Positions 6,874 through 13,612 of a DNA stretch of 14,038 bases are shown piece by piece. Position numbers and translations under genes: made by a program. Every line of letters begins with the position of its first letter. The stretch's first letter is position 1. This DNA is from CAZOLI01 sp964580675 (lineage in GTDB: Bacteria > Planctomycetota > MHYJ01 > CAYXQY01), in the NCBI GenBank assembly GCA_964580675.1, contig CAZOLI010000049.1, positions 1-14,038 on the forward strand, in the 5' to 3' direction. The notes under the pieces were generated by a model. That model had not been told where the DNA came from. It was given only the letters and a program-made list of their open reading frames with translations, and ran no database searches.

Positions 6874-6879
6874 AGGAGG
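6874..6879 (+). promoter_or_regulatory. Ribosome binding site that fixes the hydrolase start
   Basis: A perfect AGGAGG four bases before the ATG at 6884. The frame is open further upstream, back to 6839, but nothing supports a start there. Confidence 0.75.
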
Positions 6880-6883
6880 CGTT

Positions 6884-7480
6884 ATGGAAAACCGGCCATC
6901 TGAGTTGCATGATCGAGAAATACCCGACACGGACCGCAGCGGTATTCTGGTCGTGGATGTACAGGATGCGTTTCTTCAACTGGTGGACCAGTCGGCATCC
7001 CTTGTCAGCCGCCTGTCCATTTTTCTTCAGGTTCCAAAGAAGCTTTCCGTGCCTGTGCTGGTAACGGAGCAGAACCCGGAGGAACTCGGCACCACGACCA
7101 CAAAAATTACCGAAGCGGTTCCCGAAGCCCCCGTTGTGACAAAAGAAAAATTTAACTGCTTTCGCAGTGACCCCGTTCGCGAATGGTGTGATAAACACGA
7201 TCTGGAACAGGTGCTTGTTACCGGGCTTATGACCAATGTCTGTGTCCTTCAGTCGGCGCTTCTGGGGACGGACGCCGGGTACACGGTCCAGGTGGCCGCG
7301 GACGGTTGCGCGGCGGAGTCCGTGGATGACCACGGCTGGGCGCTTCAGCGGATGGATCGCCTCGGCATATCCGTGACCACGCTCCGAACCATTGTGTACG
7401 GCTGGTTGCGCGGCTCCGATCACCCGTCGTTTTCGGAACTCCTGCCCGTGTTAAAGAACCTGGACGGCCGTTCTGGATAG
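6884..7480 (+). CDS. Isochorismatase-like cysteine hydrolase (ISOC1/2-like subgroup)
   Basis: A 198-residue protein of the cysteine hydrolase fold shared by isochorismatases, nicotinamidases and YcaC. The catalytic triad is visible: Asp25 in GILVVDVQDAF, Lys87 in VVTKEKFNCF, and Cys120 in LVTGLMTNVCV. VPVLVTEQNPEELG (about 56-69) resembles the VPv.vTEQyp..LG stretch of ISOC1/2-type proteins rather than nicotinamidase, whose metal-binding DxHxxxH is absent. Substrates of this subgroup are unknown. It begins 54 bases after the acyl-CoA synthetase gene on the same strand and probably shares its transcript. It ends at 7480, converging on the ATP-grasp gene with a 46-base gap in which I see no clear terminator. 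Confidence 0.85.
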   Translation: MENRPSELHDREIPDTDRSGILVVDVQDAFLQLVDQSASLVSRLSIFLQVPKKLSVPVLVTEQNPEELGTTTTKITEAVPEAPVVTKEKFNCFRSDPVREWCDKHDLEQVLVTGLMTNVCVLQSALLGTDAGYTVQVAADGCAAESVDDHGWALQRMDRLGISVTTLRTIVYGWLRGSDHPSFSELLPVLKNLDGRSG

Positions 7481-7526
7481 AGTGGCCGTGGGGGAGGACG
7501 GCTCCCGAAGACATAAATAACGCCCA

Positions 7527-8918
7527 TCAGCGACGGAACTCGGCTGGAGTGGATGGTGTTTTCATTTCCTCGAAATCCTCTCGCGCTTCTTCTTGAGGTA
7601 ACCGTCTTCTGTTGAGGTTCGGCGTGTTTTCCGGTTTCGGTGTTGGTTTGTGGTGTTTCTGTTCCCAGCGTGCCCACAGTCGGTAGACGGGATGCAGAAA
7701 CCAGCTAAGAAGAGAGACGACCCGCATGACCGCGGGTAGCACGTCGTCCGCGTTCAGCAGGTCGTAGGAACGGTCGGGGTTTGACGGAACGTCCACGTGT
7801 TCTTCCAGGAAGGCATCAGGCTGTTTCTTATCTTTCGTGGCGTTTCCCGGGGGAGAATGAAGGCGATGAAGCAAATCTCCGGGAAGAAACCAGCAGGAAC
7901 GAACGCTTCGTTCCGGGACGAACGATCGGGTTACGGGACGACCGATCCGATGCGAACAGAGGACGTGGGGCAAGTTCACCCCCGCGTCGATCGCCAGTTT
8001 GAGTGATCCCCAGAATCGGGGATTCACTTCCATCATGTACGGCGTACCGGAACGGGGATCCGTGCGAAGTTCCACCTGTGCGGGCCCCCACCATTCCAGT
8101 TGCCGGAGCAGCTGCGTGGCCGGCCTGAAGAGATGCGGCACGTCGATTGGTTCCCGGAGGGTGGAGGCCCCACCCGATGGAGGCCATTCCCGGATGCGGC
8201 GATGTGCAATGCCGGAAAGGGCTTCTCCATTTTGTCCCATGACCATCGACAGACAGATCCCGGTTCCGTTTCGAATTCGTCTCTGAACAAGATCCGGAAC
8301 GTTCCGGTGCCGCCGCCGGATACGGACCCGCCGGAATTCCGCCGCTCCCCGTCCGTACTGGATGCCTCGTGCTCCCGCTCCGGAGACGGGTTTGACAACC
8401 CAGTCCCCCGAGATGATTTCTGCCGGATCCCCGGTGATGGGTTCCAGCTGATCCGTGGAGTGATCGATCCGCGCCGTGTCGGGAACCGCAAACAGGTTGT
8501 TTCGTTTCGATGTGGTCAGGACACTTCCTTTGTTGTTTGCGTTCCGGAATACATCCGGCCCGGCATGGGTGTGGCGAAATGAAGAGAGGGACACGCTTCC
8601 GGTCTGGAGAAGCGTTGTGTCTTCGAGCGGAAGGAGAAGCACGTCCTCCTGGCGATCATCGAAGCGACGGAGCCAGTCCTTGAATTGACCGGGCCGTTGC
8701 TGAGGGGACGGATAGACGAACCGCCGGTTTCCGAAGGACGAATGGAGGGCGGGTGCTGTTTCGGTGTCTTCGCCGATCCAGATTCGCCAGTTCTTCCGGT
8801 GAAGTCCGCGAAGCACGGCCAGAGATTTTCGCCAGTATCCGTCAAGGACCAGAACGGGAGGGCGTGGTTCGGTCATGGAACGGGCGGAATCACGTATCGA
8901 TGTTGGTGAATTGATCAC
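7527..8918 (-). CDS. ATP-grasp ligase
   Basis: A 463-residue protein from GTG 8918 (a shorter start at ATG 8876 is possible; neither has a good ribosome binding site). Residues about 21-130 form the N-terminal pre-grasp region (PVLVLDGYWRKSLAVLRGL). The ATP-grasp core has WVVKPVSGAGARGI with the ATP-binding Lys176, and MMEVNPRFWGSLKLAI with Glu297 and Asn299, the usual Mg-ATP ligands. Such enzymes join a carboxylate, via an acyl phosphate, to an amine or thiol. The tail has a hydrophobic stretch at about 398-416 and a long charged, Pro-rich end, suggesting membrane contact. It starts six bases after the nuclease stop, in one operon with it. The substrate is unknown; I see nothing tying it to the peptide at 360. 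Confidence 0.8.
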   Translation of the reverse strand: MINSPTSIRDSARSMTEPRPPVLVLDGYWRKSLAVLRGLHRKNWRIWIGEDTETAPALHSSFGNRRFVYPSPQQRPGQFKDWLRRFDDRQEDVLLLPLEDTTLLQTGSVSLSSFRHTHAGPDVFRNANNKGSVLTTSKRNNLFAVPDTARIDHSTDQLEPITGDPAEIISGDWVVKPVSGAGARGIQYGRGAAEFRRVRIRRRHRNVPDLVQRRIRNGTGICLSMVMGQNGEALSGIAHRRIREWPPSGGASTLREPIDVPHLFRPATQLLRQLEWWGPAQVELRTDPRSGTPYMMEVNPRFWGSLKLAIDAGVNLPHVLCSHRIGRPVTRSFVPERSVRSCWFLPGDLLHRLHSPPGNATKDKKQPDAFLEEHVDVPSNPDRSYDLLNADDVLPAVMRVVSLLSWFLHPVYRLWARWEQKHHKPTPKPENTPNLNRRRLPQEEAREDFEEMKTPSTPAEFRR

Positions 8919-8924
8919 CGCCGG

Positions 8925-9875
8925 TTATTTCGAGGGAACACCGTCCGGATAACAGATTTTCCGAAACCGGCATCGGCGGCAGGTGGAGAGGTCGTCCACC
9001 TTCGGGAAATCCTCCATTCGCGCCGTATTTTCCTCAGGGTTCACGAGCAGGTCTTTCATGGAAACGACGTCCTCCTGAATTTCCCGTTCCAGCTGTTCCA
9101 GTTTGTCCATCGAGAGGGATTCGGCGGTGATGTCCGGTTCCAGGAGATTCACCATCTTCAGGTCAACCTGTTCCGGTTGAAACCCCCATTCCTTCCACGC
9201 GTAATATCCGTAGCAGTACAGCTGTCGAAAATCCGGGTCGGAGTGGCCTGTTTTCCAGTCCACGATGTGGACCCGGTCTCCGTTTCGATAGGCAAAATCC
9301 AGTTTTAACCAGATTTTCAGATTCCCGATGTTGAAGGAGTCAACGGTGTTGTCCCGTGCGTTCAGATCGCCCTCGATGGCGAGCCATTCCTCCGGTGGCG
9401 AGGACTGCAATTCCCGGAACAGGTCCAGGTTATAAAAGTTGTTGACACACTGTTTGCCCCGGTTTCGGATGGTTTCCCATTCCGAGTCCGGCAGGTCCAC
9501 GCCGTATTCGTGCTCGGTCAATCCCGTTGTGTTTTTGGGGTCAATCTTGTATTTTCCCTCCCGGGATTCCCGAAATTGCTCTCGCATGTTGTTCAGCATG
9601 TCTTCCACCACGTTCTCCCGGGAAAGGACCCGGCCGCCCCGGAGGTGTTTCAGGATGTGTTCAACTGTTTCGTGGACGGCGATACCGACCCACATGTACC
9701 GGTTCTGGAGTTTCTTCAGTACATATATTTGCCGCGTCTGCTCGTCGCTGGAGCGGTTCCAGCCTCCCCAGAACCCGTAGTACTGAAGGTAATATTTTCG
9801 TTTGCACTCCTGGAAGACGCTGCTTCTGTTGGCGGACCAGGAAAAGTCGTTTGTGAAATCGTCCGAATTACTCAT
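8925..9875 (-). CDS. PD-(D/E)XK nuclease, RecB/Cas4/AddB-like, with probable Fe-S cluster
   Basis: A 316-residue protein. Motifs of the RecB-type nuclease domain run in order: SVFQECKRKYYLQYY (19-33) with Cys24, GIAVHETVEHIL with His68, KLDFAYRNGDRVHIVDWKTG with Asp193, Asp206 and Lys208 (the D...DxK metal-binding site), then RQLYCYGYYAW (motif QxxxY). Near the C-terminus C-x2-C-x5-C (Cys299, Cys302, Cys308) pairs with Cys24, the 4Fe-4S arrangement of Cas4 and AddB. All catalytic residues are present, so it should be an active DNA exo- or endonuclease. There is no helicase, CRISPR array or cas gene in the window. Its ATG overlaps the methyltransferase stop by eight bases. Confidence 0.9.
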   Translation of the reverse strand: MSNSDDFTNDFSWSANRSSVFQECKRKYYLQYYGFWGGWNRSSDEQTRQIYVLKKLQNRYMWVGIAVHETVEHILKHLRGGRVLSRENVVEDMLNNMREQFRESREGKYKIDPKNTTGLTEHEYGVDLPDSEWETIRNRGKQCVNNFYNLDLFRELQSSPPEEWLAIEGDLNARDNTVDSFNIGNLKIWLKLDFAYRNGDRVHIVDWKTGHSDPDFRQLYCYGYYAWKEWGFQPEQVDLKMVNLLEPDITAESLSMDKLEQLEREIQEDVVSMKDLLVNPEENTARMEDFPKVDDLSTCRRCRFRKICYPDGVPSK

Positions 9876-10803
9876 TCCGGCCCCGGACGAGGAATTGGTG
9901 AACGGTGGTTAGGTCGTGGGTGCGGGCGTGGTAGTTTTTGGGACGTTCCCGGGTGTGCATCAGAAGGGAAAATCCCGCTCGGTTCACGTAATATTTTACG
10001 TGATAGGGCTCCTGATAATACAGGGGGCAATGGTTTCCGGGAATTTGCAGCCAGTCGGTCCGCGTTTCCTCCGCCCGGTTTTCATGGGTTACGAAGGTGA
10101 ACAGGGCGACACCACCCGGTTTAAGCACCCGACGCCATTCGCGAAAGTTGTTCAAAAGAAAGCTGTGGGGGATATGCAGGAGGAGGAACTGCGAAAAAAG
10201 TCCATCGAAGGAGTTTGACGTGAACGGAAGCCATGGGGAGCTGGCTGCCGAAAGGCCCGCTTCGGGACAGCGGTTTTCGGTAAGCTGGAGCATGTGGCGA
10301 GACACGTCAACACCGGTCAGATTGACCTCCTCCCCCAGCCGTTCCGCATCCAGTCCCGGGCCCGTACCAACTTCAATGACCGACGGGCCCCCGAGATTGG
10401 AAAGAAACAATTCCCGGCAGTCCCGTCGCCAGACCGGGTCATCCTCAATTAGCCCATAGGAGAATATGCCTTTTCGATACGCGTCCCGAACCTGTGAAAA
10501 GATCTCCCGGTAGGCGGGGGAGGAGGTTGTTTGAAGTGGGTCCGGTTGCTGGTTCGGCGCGTCGGTCGAATTCTGTTCCGGATGTTCCTTCCTTTCCTTC
10601 TTGTTCTTCTGCTTCCCCGTTGATGAAGCAAAGAAGTCCATCGGATTGATGAACATCGTGAGAAGGCAGAAGTAAATGTTCGCCGCCACCCACAGAAATG
10701 CCGCGGCCGGTTCCCGCCTGAGGGCATAAATAACCAGAAACAGGAACAGGAAGAAAAACACGTGAACCGTGGCACCGATCCGCTTTTTTAGGAGCAGGTG
10801 AGT
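9868..10803 (-). CDS. Membrane-anchored class I SAM-dependent methyltransferase
   Basis: The product is 311 residues if it starts at TTG 10803 (MTHLLLKKR...). The frame is open back to 11088, but a promoter inside that stretch and its non-coding look make the long form unlikely; GTG 10761 is another option. Two hydrophobic helices (about 13-30 and 34-52) precede a polar Lys/Glu/Gln linker. The methyltransferase domain follows: motif I VIEVGTGPG (142-150), GVDVSRHML (about 164-172), SFDGLFSQFLLLHIPH, and RVLKPGGVALFTF. This is a type 11/UbiE-like fold; the acceptor is unknown. It is first in a three-gene operon with the nuclease and ATP-grasp genes. Confidence 0.75.
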   Translation of the reverse strand, partial: THLLLKKRIGATVHVFFFLFLFLVIYALRREPAAAFLWVAANIYFCLLTMFINPMDFFASSTGKQKNKKERKEHPEQNSTDAPNQQPDPLQTTSSPAYREIFSQVRDAYRKGIFSYGLIEDDPVWRRDCRELFLSNLGGPSVIEVGTGPGLDAERLGEEVNLTGVDVSRHMLQLTENRCPEAGLSAASSPWLPFTSNSFDGLFSQFLLLHIPHSFLLNNFREWRRVLKPGGVALFTFVTHENRAEETRTDWLQIPGNHCPLYYQEPYHVKYYVNRAGFSLLMHTRERPKNYHARTHDLTTVHQFLVRGRNE

Positions 10804-10899
10804 CAAAGACGAGAGTCCCCCGCATTTCCTGATGATGAACTGCGTGTCTGGGTATCGGGTCGGTTTTCCACCATTGGCCGGACACCCGTTGAACGGTTT

Positions 10900-10928
10900 A
10901 TTATACGTTTGCACGGTTGATTTCGCAA
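10900..10928 (-). promoter_or_regulatory. Promoter of the methyltransferase-nuclease-ATP-grasp operon
   Basis: On the minus strand TTGCGA (10928-10923), a 17-bp spacer and a perfect TATAAT (10905-10900). Transcription would start near 10893, which rules out starts at or near 11088 for this transcript and leaves TTG 10803 or GTG 10761. Confidence 0.6.
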
Positions 10929-10980
10929 GGTTTGTGCACGTATCCGATGTGGTTTCGCTTTGTTCTTCATCATTGGGTGC

Positions 10981-11004
10981 GGAAATTCCGATAATGAAAT
11001 TTCC
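10981..11004. repeat. Inverted repeat between two divergent promoters
   Basis: GGAAATT (10981-10987) and AATTTCC (10998-11004) form perfect 7-bp arms around a 10-bp spacer. The repeat lies between the minus-strand promoter at 10900-10928 and the plus-strand promoter at 11031-11059, a place suited to an operator controlling both. No regulator gene is adjacent. Confidence 0.35.
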
Positions 11005-11030
11005 ACCGGGGGAACGGGGGGATTCATCAG

Positions 11031-11059
11031 TTGACAGGGGTTTTTCTGGGTGGTATGCT
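11031..11059 (+). promoter_or_regulatory. Promoter of the DUF3352-like gene
   Basis: A perfect -35 TTGACA (11031-11036), 17-bp spacer, and TATGCT (11054-11059). The start would be near 11066, leaving a 217-nt leader before the ATG at 11283. Confidence 0.5.
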
Positions 11060-11065
11060 AGCAAT

Positions 11066-11282
11066 CCACAATTGCGGGAGGAAAACAAATTTTCGTCGTT
11101 AAAGTGTTATATATTGTGACAGATCTGGGCGACTGGCACGAGAACCGGATGCCGGAACGCGGTAATCCGGGACGGAATTCCCGTCTCTTTTCTTCCATTA
11201 CAGGTTCTGCTGGTGGTGGGAGAACGACCGGACCATCCCCGACCCCGGCACTTCAATTCAACATGATCTCCAGGGGATTACT
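11066..11282 (+). promoter_or_regulatory. Long structured 5' leader with terminator-like hairpin
   Basis: No supported gene lies here. Two hairpins stand in tandem: CCGGAT (11145-11150) with ATCCGG (11165-11170), then GACGG (11171-11175) with CCGTC (11181-11185) around AATTC, followed by the T-rich TCTTTTCTTC (11186-11195). The second looks like a weak intrinsic terminator inside the leader, as in attenuators. I recognise no riboswitch class. The leader ends with AGGGGA at 11272-11277, five bases before the ATG. Confidence 0.3.
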
Positions 11283-13436
11283 ATGAAAGGGAAAACAAAA
11301 CTAATCATTTCAATCACTATAGCGGTTCTGATCATCGGTGTTCCTCTGGCGCTTGTTTCCAGTCCCGCTCTCCGGCGATACCAGAAATCAAACAAGGAGA
11401 CCTACAAGAAGCTAAGGAAAAAAAAGAAAAAGGGAGAAGATGTAAGCGAGGAATGGAAGGAACTGATGGACGCTCAAAAATTTGTCGGTGACGTGTACCG
11501 GATTACNNNNNNNNNNNNNNNNNNNNNNNNNNNNNNNNNNNNNNNNNNNNNNNNNNNNNNNNNNNNNNNNNNNNNNNNNNNNNNNNNNNNNNNNNNNNNN
11601 NNNNNNTCCCTGTTTGTGTCGGTTCATCGTCTTCCACAGCTTCTTGAGCAATATCGGGGCCTGCCGGAGGGGAGAAAAGAGAGCCTTCGAAACGTTGTTG
11701 AATACTGGGGGTTGGACGGAGTCCGGAGCGAATTTCGCGAGCGGGGCATATCGGTGGGGGAGTTGCTGGCGAACGATCTGGCGATGGGACTTGTTCGAAC
11801 GTCATCCACATCCAAAAACGGGCCCTCTCAATACCGTCCCATTCTTTCCGGGCATTTATCGCTGGCCGCCAGGGTGTATCTCATGACGAATTCACCCTGG
11901 AACGAGATGAAGGAAGTGCGGGGAGTGAACCTCTTCGAATTTTCTCCCCCCGGAGCCCGGAGTTGGTTTGTGGCACTGGAGGGAAATTATTTTGTTCTGG
12001 CTCCCGAAAAAACGATGGCCGCGGCGGGGATGAAACGGGTGACGGAGGATGGTTCATCCATTTTGGATACCGATCACTACACGGAGCTTCGAGGAAAGCT
12101 CGGACCCTTTCAAACGGGAAATTCGGGATACGTGTTCGTCCGTCCCGACGGGCTGTGGAATCACCTCCGGAACACCTTTGATGCGGCCGATCCGCTCACA
12201 CGACTTGTTCGTAAAGGAGCACCGGACCTGTTCCGGACCCAAAATTTACTGGGGGAATTGTCGCTCCGGGACCGGAGTATTGAAGTATCAGGTGTGGGAC
12301 AATTGAAGCAAAACAATTTGGTTGAGAAGGAACGGCGGAACATGGAGGAAGGTTTTCGAAGGAGAGGTTTTTTTCTCCCCGAAAAAACCATGTTTCACAG
12401 AAGGGTAGCGGTCCCACCGACCGCCTACTACCGATTGCTGAAATCCGGAGGTTCCCCGGAGGAAAAGGAACAGATTCGTCAGGAGGTGGAGACGATGAAC
12501 GAACTACTCGGGGACATGGATTTTGAAGAGGAATTTATTCCGTCACTGGGACCCGGTCTGGTCTATGGTTTGACGGTGCCCGGATCCGCCTCCGGGAACG
12601 AACGAATTTCGGAGAAGGTCCCCCCAAATTTTTTTGCCATGCTCGAAATAAGGAAAAGCCGAGTTCGGAAAAAGTTGAACCACCTTATTCAGGAGTGGTT
12701 TCGCAGGGTTCGAGAGCGAGCGCGTGAAATGCAGTCCAGACGGGAAGGGATCTCCACCATGCACGTGGAGGAACGACGTGTGGAAAATAAAACGATATAC
12801 GCGATCGTGGAGGAGTCTCAGGAGAAACCTGACGGGGTTTCCGGTTACCGGCCGGGATACACATTCGTCGGTTCCTATTTTGTGGTGGCCATGAATCGGG
12901 ACGTGTTGTACGACCTGGTACGGAACGGGGGCGAGCAAATGGAGGCGATCGGGGAGGTTCCGGATGTGTATCACACCGGTCTGGTATTACGGGTGAACAG
13001 GCTGTTTGAGATGCTGTCCATTTACGAGGATTCGATTGCGTCCACCATTGTTCGGCAACGGCAGCGGCGTATGGTCGCGGACCGGGTGGAAGAACGGAAA
13101 CGGAAACGAATAACGACGAAATGGAAGCGGCGGAAAAAACGGCAAATTCGGAAAACCCTGCTTCGTGAAGGACTCGAACCGGAGACGGAGGCGTTTGAAC
13201 GGCAGATGACCAGCATGATGGAAAGCGAAATTTACCGGGTGGAATCGAAGCTGTACGATGAGGAAATTCAACGATTCCGACGGAACCATTCCCGGGATCA
13301 CGAACAGATGCTGGATGACGTCCGGACGACGCTCCGGCGATTCCGGGGTTCACACCGATTGTTTGGCTCCATTCAGTTCTTTCGGCGGGCCATGAATGAT
13401 GGGGACCGGTGGCAGTTCACCATCGGACTTCAATAA
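11283..13436 (+). CDS. Membrane-anchored DUF3352-like protein, interrupted by an assembly gap
   Basis: It starts MKGKTKLIISITIAVLIIG, an uncleaved anchor or signal, then a Lys-rich coiled segment (about 30-65). A gap of 100 N falls after residue 74, so true length and frame continuity are not certain; as drawn it is 717 positions. Two similar modules follow. The first has LFVSVHRLPQLLEQY and a strand pair WFVALEGNYFVLAPEKTM. The second has EEFIPSLGPGLVYGLTV, FFAMLEIRKSRVRKKLNHLI and YTFVGSYFVVAMNRDVLYDLV. The phrases 'l.p.lG.g...', 'p.ffamlei' and 'g.yfvvA....l' are typical of DUF3352 proteins, whose function is unknown. The region from about 620 to 690 is extremely basic and helical (KRKRITTKWKRRKKRQIRK). 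A good ribosome binding site precedes the ATG. Confidence 0.6.
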   Translation: MKGKTKLIISITIAVLIIGVPLALVSSPALRRYQKSNKETYKKLRKKKKKGEDVSEEWKELMDAQKFVGDVYRIXXXXXXXXXXXXXXXXXXXXXXXXXXXXXXXXXXSLFVSVHRLPQLLEQYRGLPEGRKESLRNVVEYWGLDGVRSEFRERGISVGELLANDLAMGLVRTSSTSKNGPSQYRPILSGHLSLAARVYLMTNSPWNEMKEVRGVNLFEFSPPGARSWFVALEGNYFVLAPEKTMAAAGMKRVTEDGSSILDTDHYTELRGKLGPFQTGNSGYVFVRPDGLWNHLRNTFDAADPLTRLVRKGAPDLFRTQNLLGELSLRDRSIEVSGVGQLKQNNLVEKERRNMEEGFRRRGFFLPEKTMFHRRVAVPPTAYYRLLKSGGSPEEKEQIRQEVETMNELLGDMDFEEEFIPSLGPGLVYGLTVPGSASGNERISEKVPPNFFAMLEIRKSRVRKKLNHLIQEWFRRVRERAREMQSRREGISTMHVEERRVENKTIYAIVEESQEKPDGVSGYRPGYTFVGSYFVVAMNRDVLYDLVRNGGEQMEAIGEVPDVYHTGLVLRVNRLFEMLSIYEDSIASTIVRQRQRRMVADRVEERKRKRITTKWKRRKKRQIRKTLLREGLEPETEAFERQMTSMMESEIYRVESKLYDEEIQRFRRNHSRDHEQMLDDVRTTLRRFRGSHRLFGSIQFFRRAMNDGDRWQFTIGLQ
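11507..11606. other. Assembly gap of 100 N
   Basis: Exactly 100 N, the usual placeholder for a gap of unknown size. It cuts the DUF3352-like gene after its Lys-rich segment. Since 100 is not a multiple of three, the fact that the frame stays open across it is not evidence of the true spacing. Confidence 0.95.
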
Positions 13437-13453
13437 CGGATCAACCACCCGCG

Positions 13454-13482
13454 TTTTCAGGGGGACGCATTCATGATATAAT
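13454..13482 (+). promoter_or_regulatory. Promoter of the right-edge gene (extended -10)
   Basis: TTTTCA (13454-13459), a 17-bp spacer ending in TGA, and a perfect TATAAT (13477-13482); the TG one base upstream makes an extended -10. The start would be near 13489. Confidence 0.6.
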
Positions 13483-13601
13483 CATCCTTCTCCATTTGGG
13501 GGTTTCGTGGGTTGTTCGGGAACGGGAATCGTCCATCACACGAAGGAGAATGGTTCTCTCAATGTTCCCGGACCTTCAATTGTGGGTTCAAACAGGTATG
13601 C

Positions 13602-13607
13602 AGGGGA
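13602..13607 (+). promoter_or_regulatory. Ribosome binding site that decides the start of the right-edge gene
   Basis: AGGGGA five bases before ATG 13613. The same CAGGGGATT sequence with the same spacing precedes the DUF3352-like gene at 11283. The earlier ATG at 13562 has AAGGAG (13543-13548), but 13 bases away. Confidence 0.55.
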
Positions 13608-13612
13608 TTGTC

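Noticed and set aside
8925..9875. Cas4 of a CRISPR system
   Set aside because: No other cas gene and no repeat-spacer array is in the window; the Fe-S nuclease fold is shared with AddB and many stand-alone RecB-like nucleases.
11104..11286. 60-codon frame in the leader of the DUF3352-like gene
   Set aside because: GTG start without ribosome binding site, no recognisable product, and it overlaps the well-supported start at 11283.
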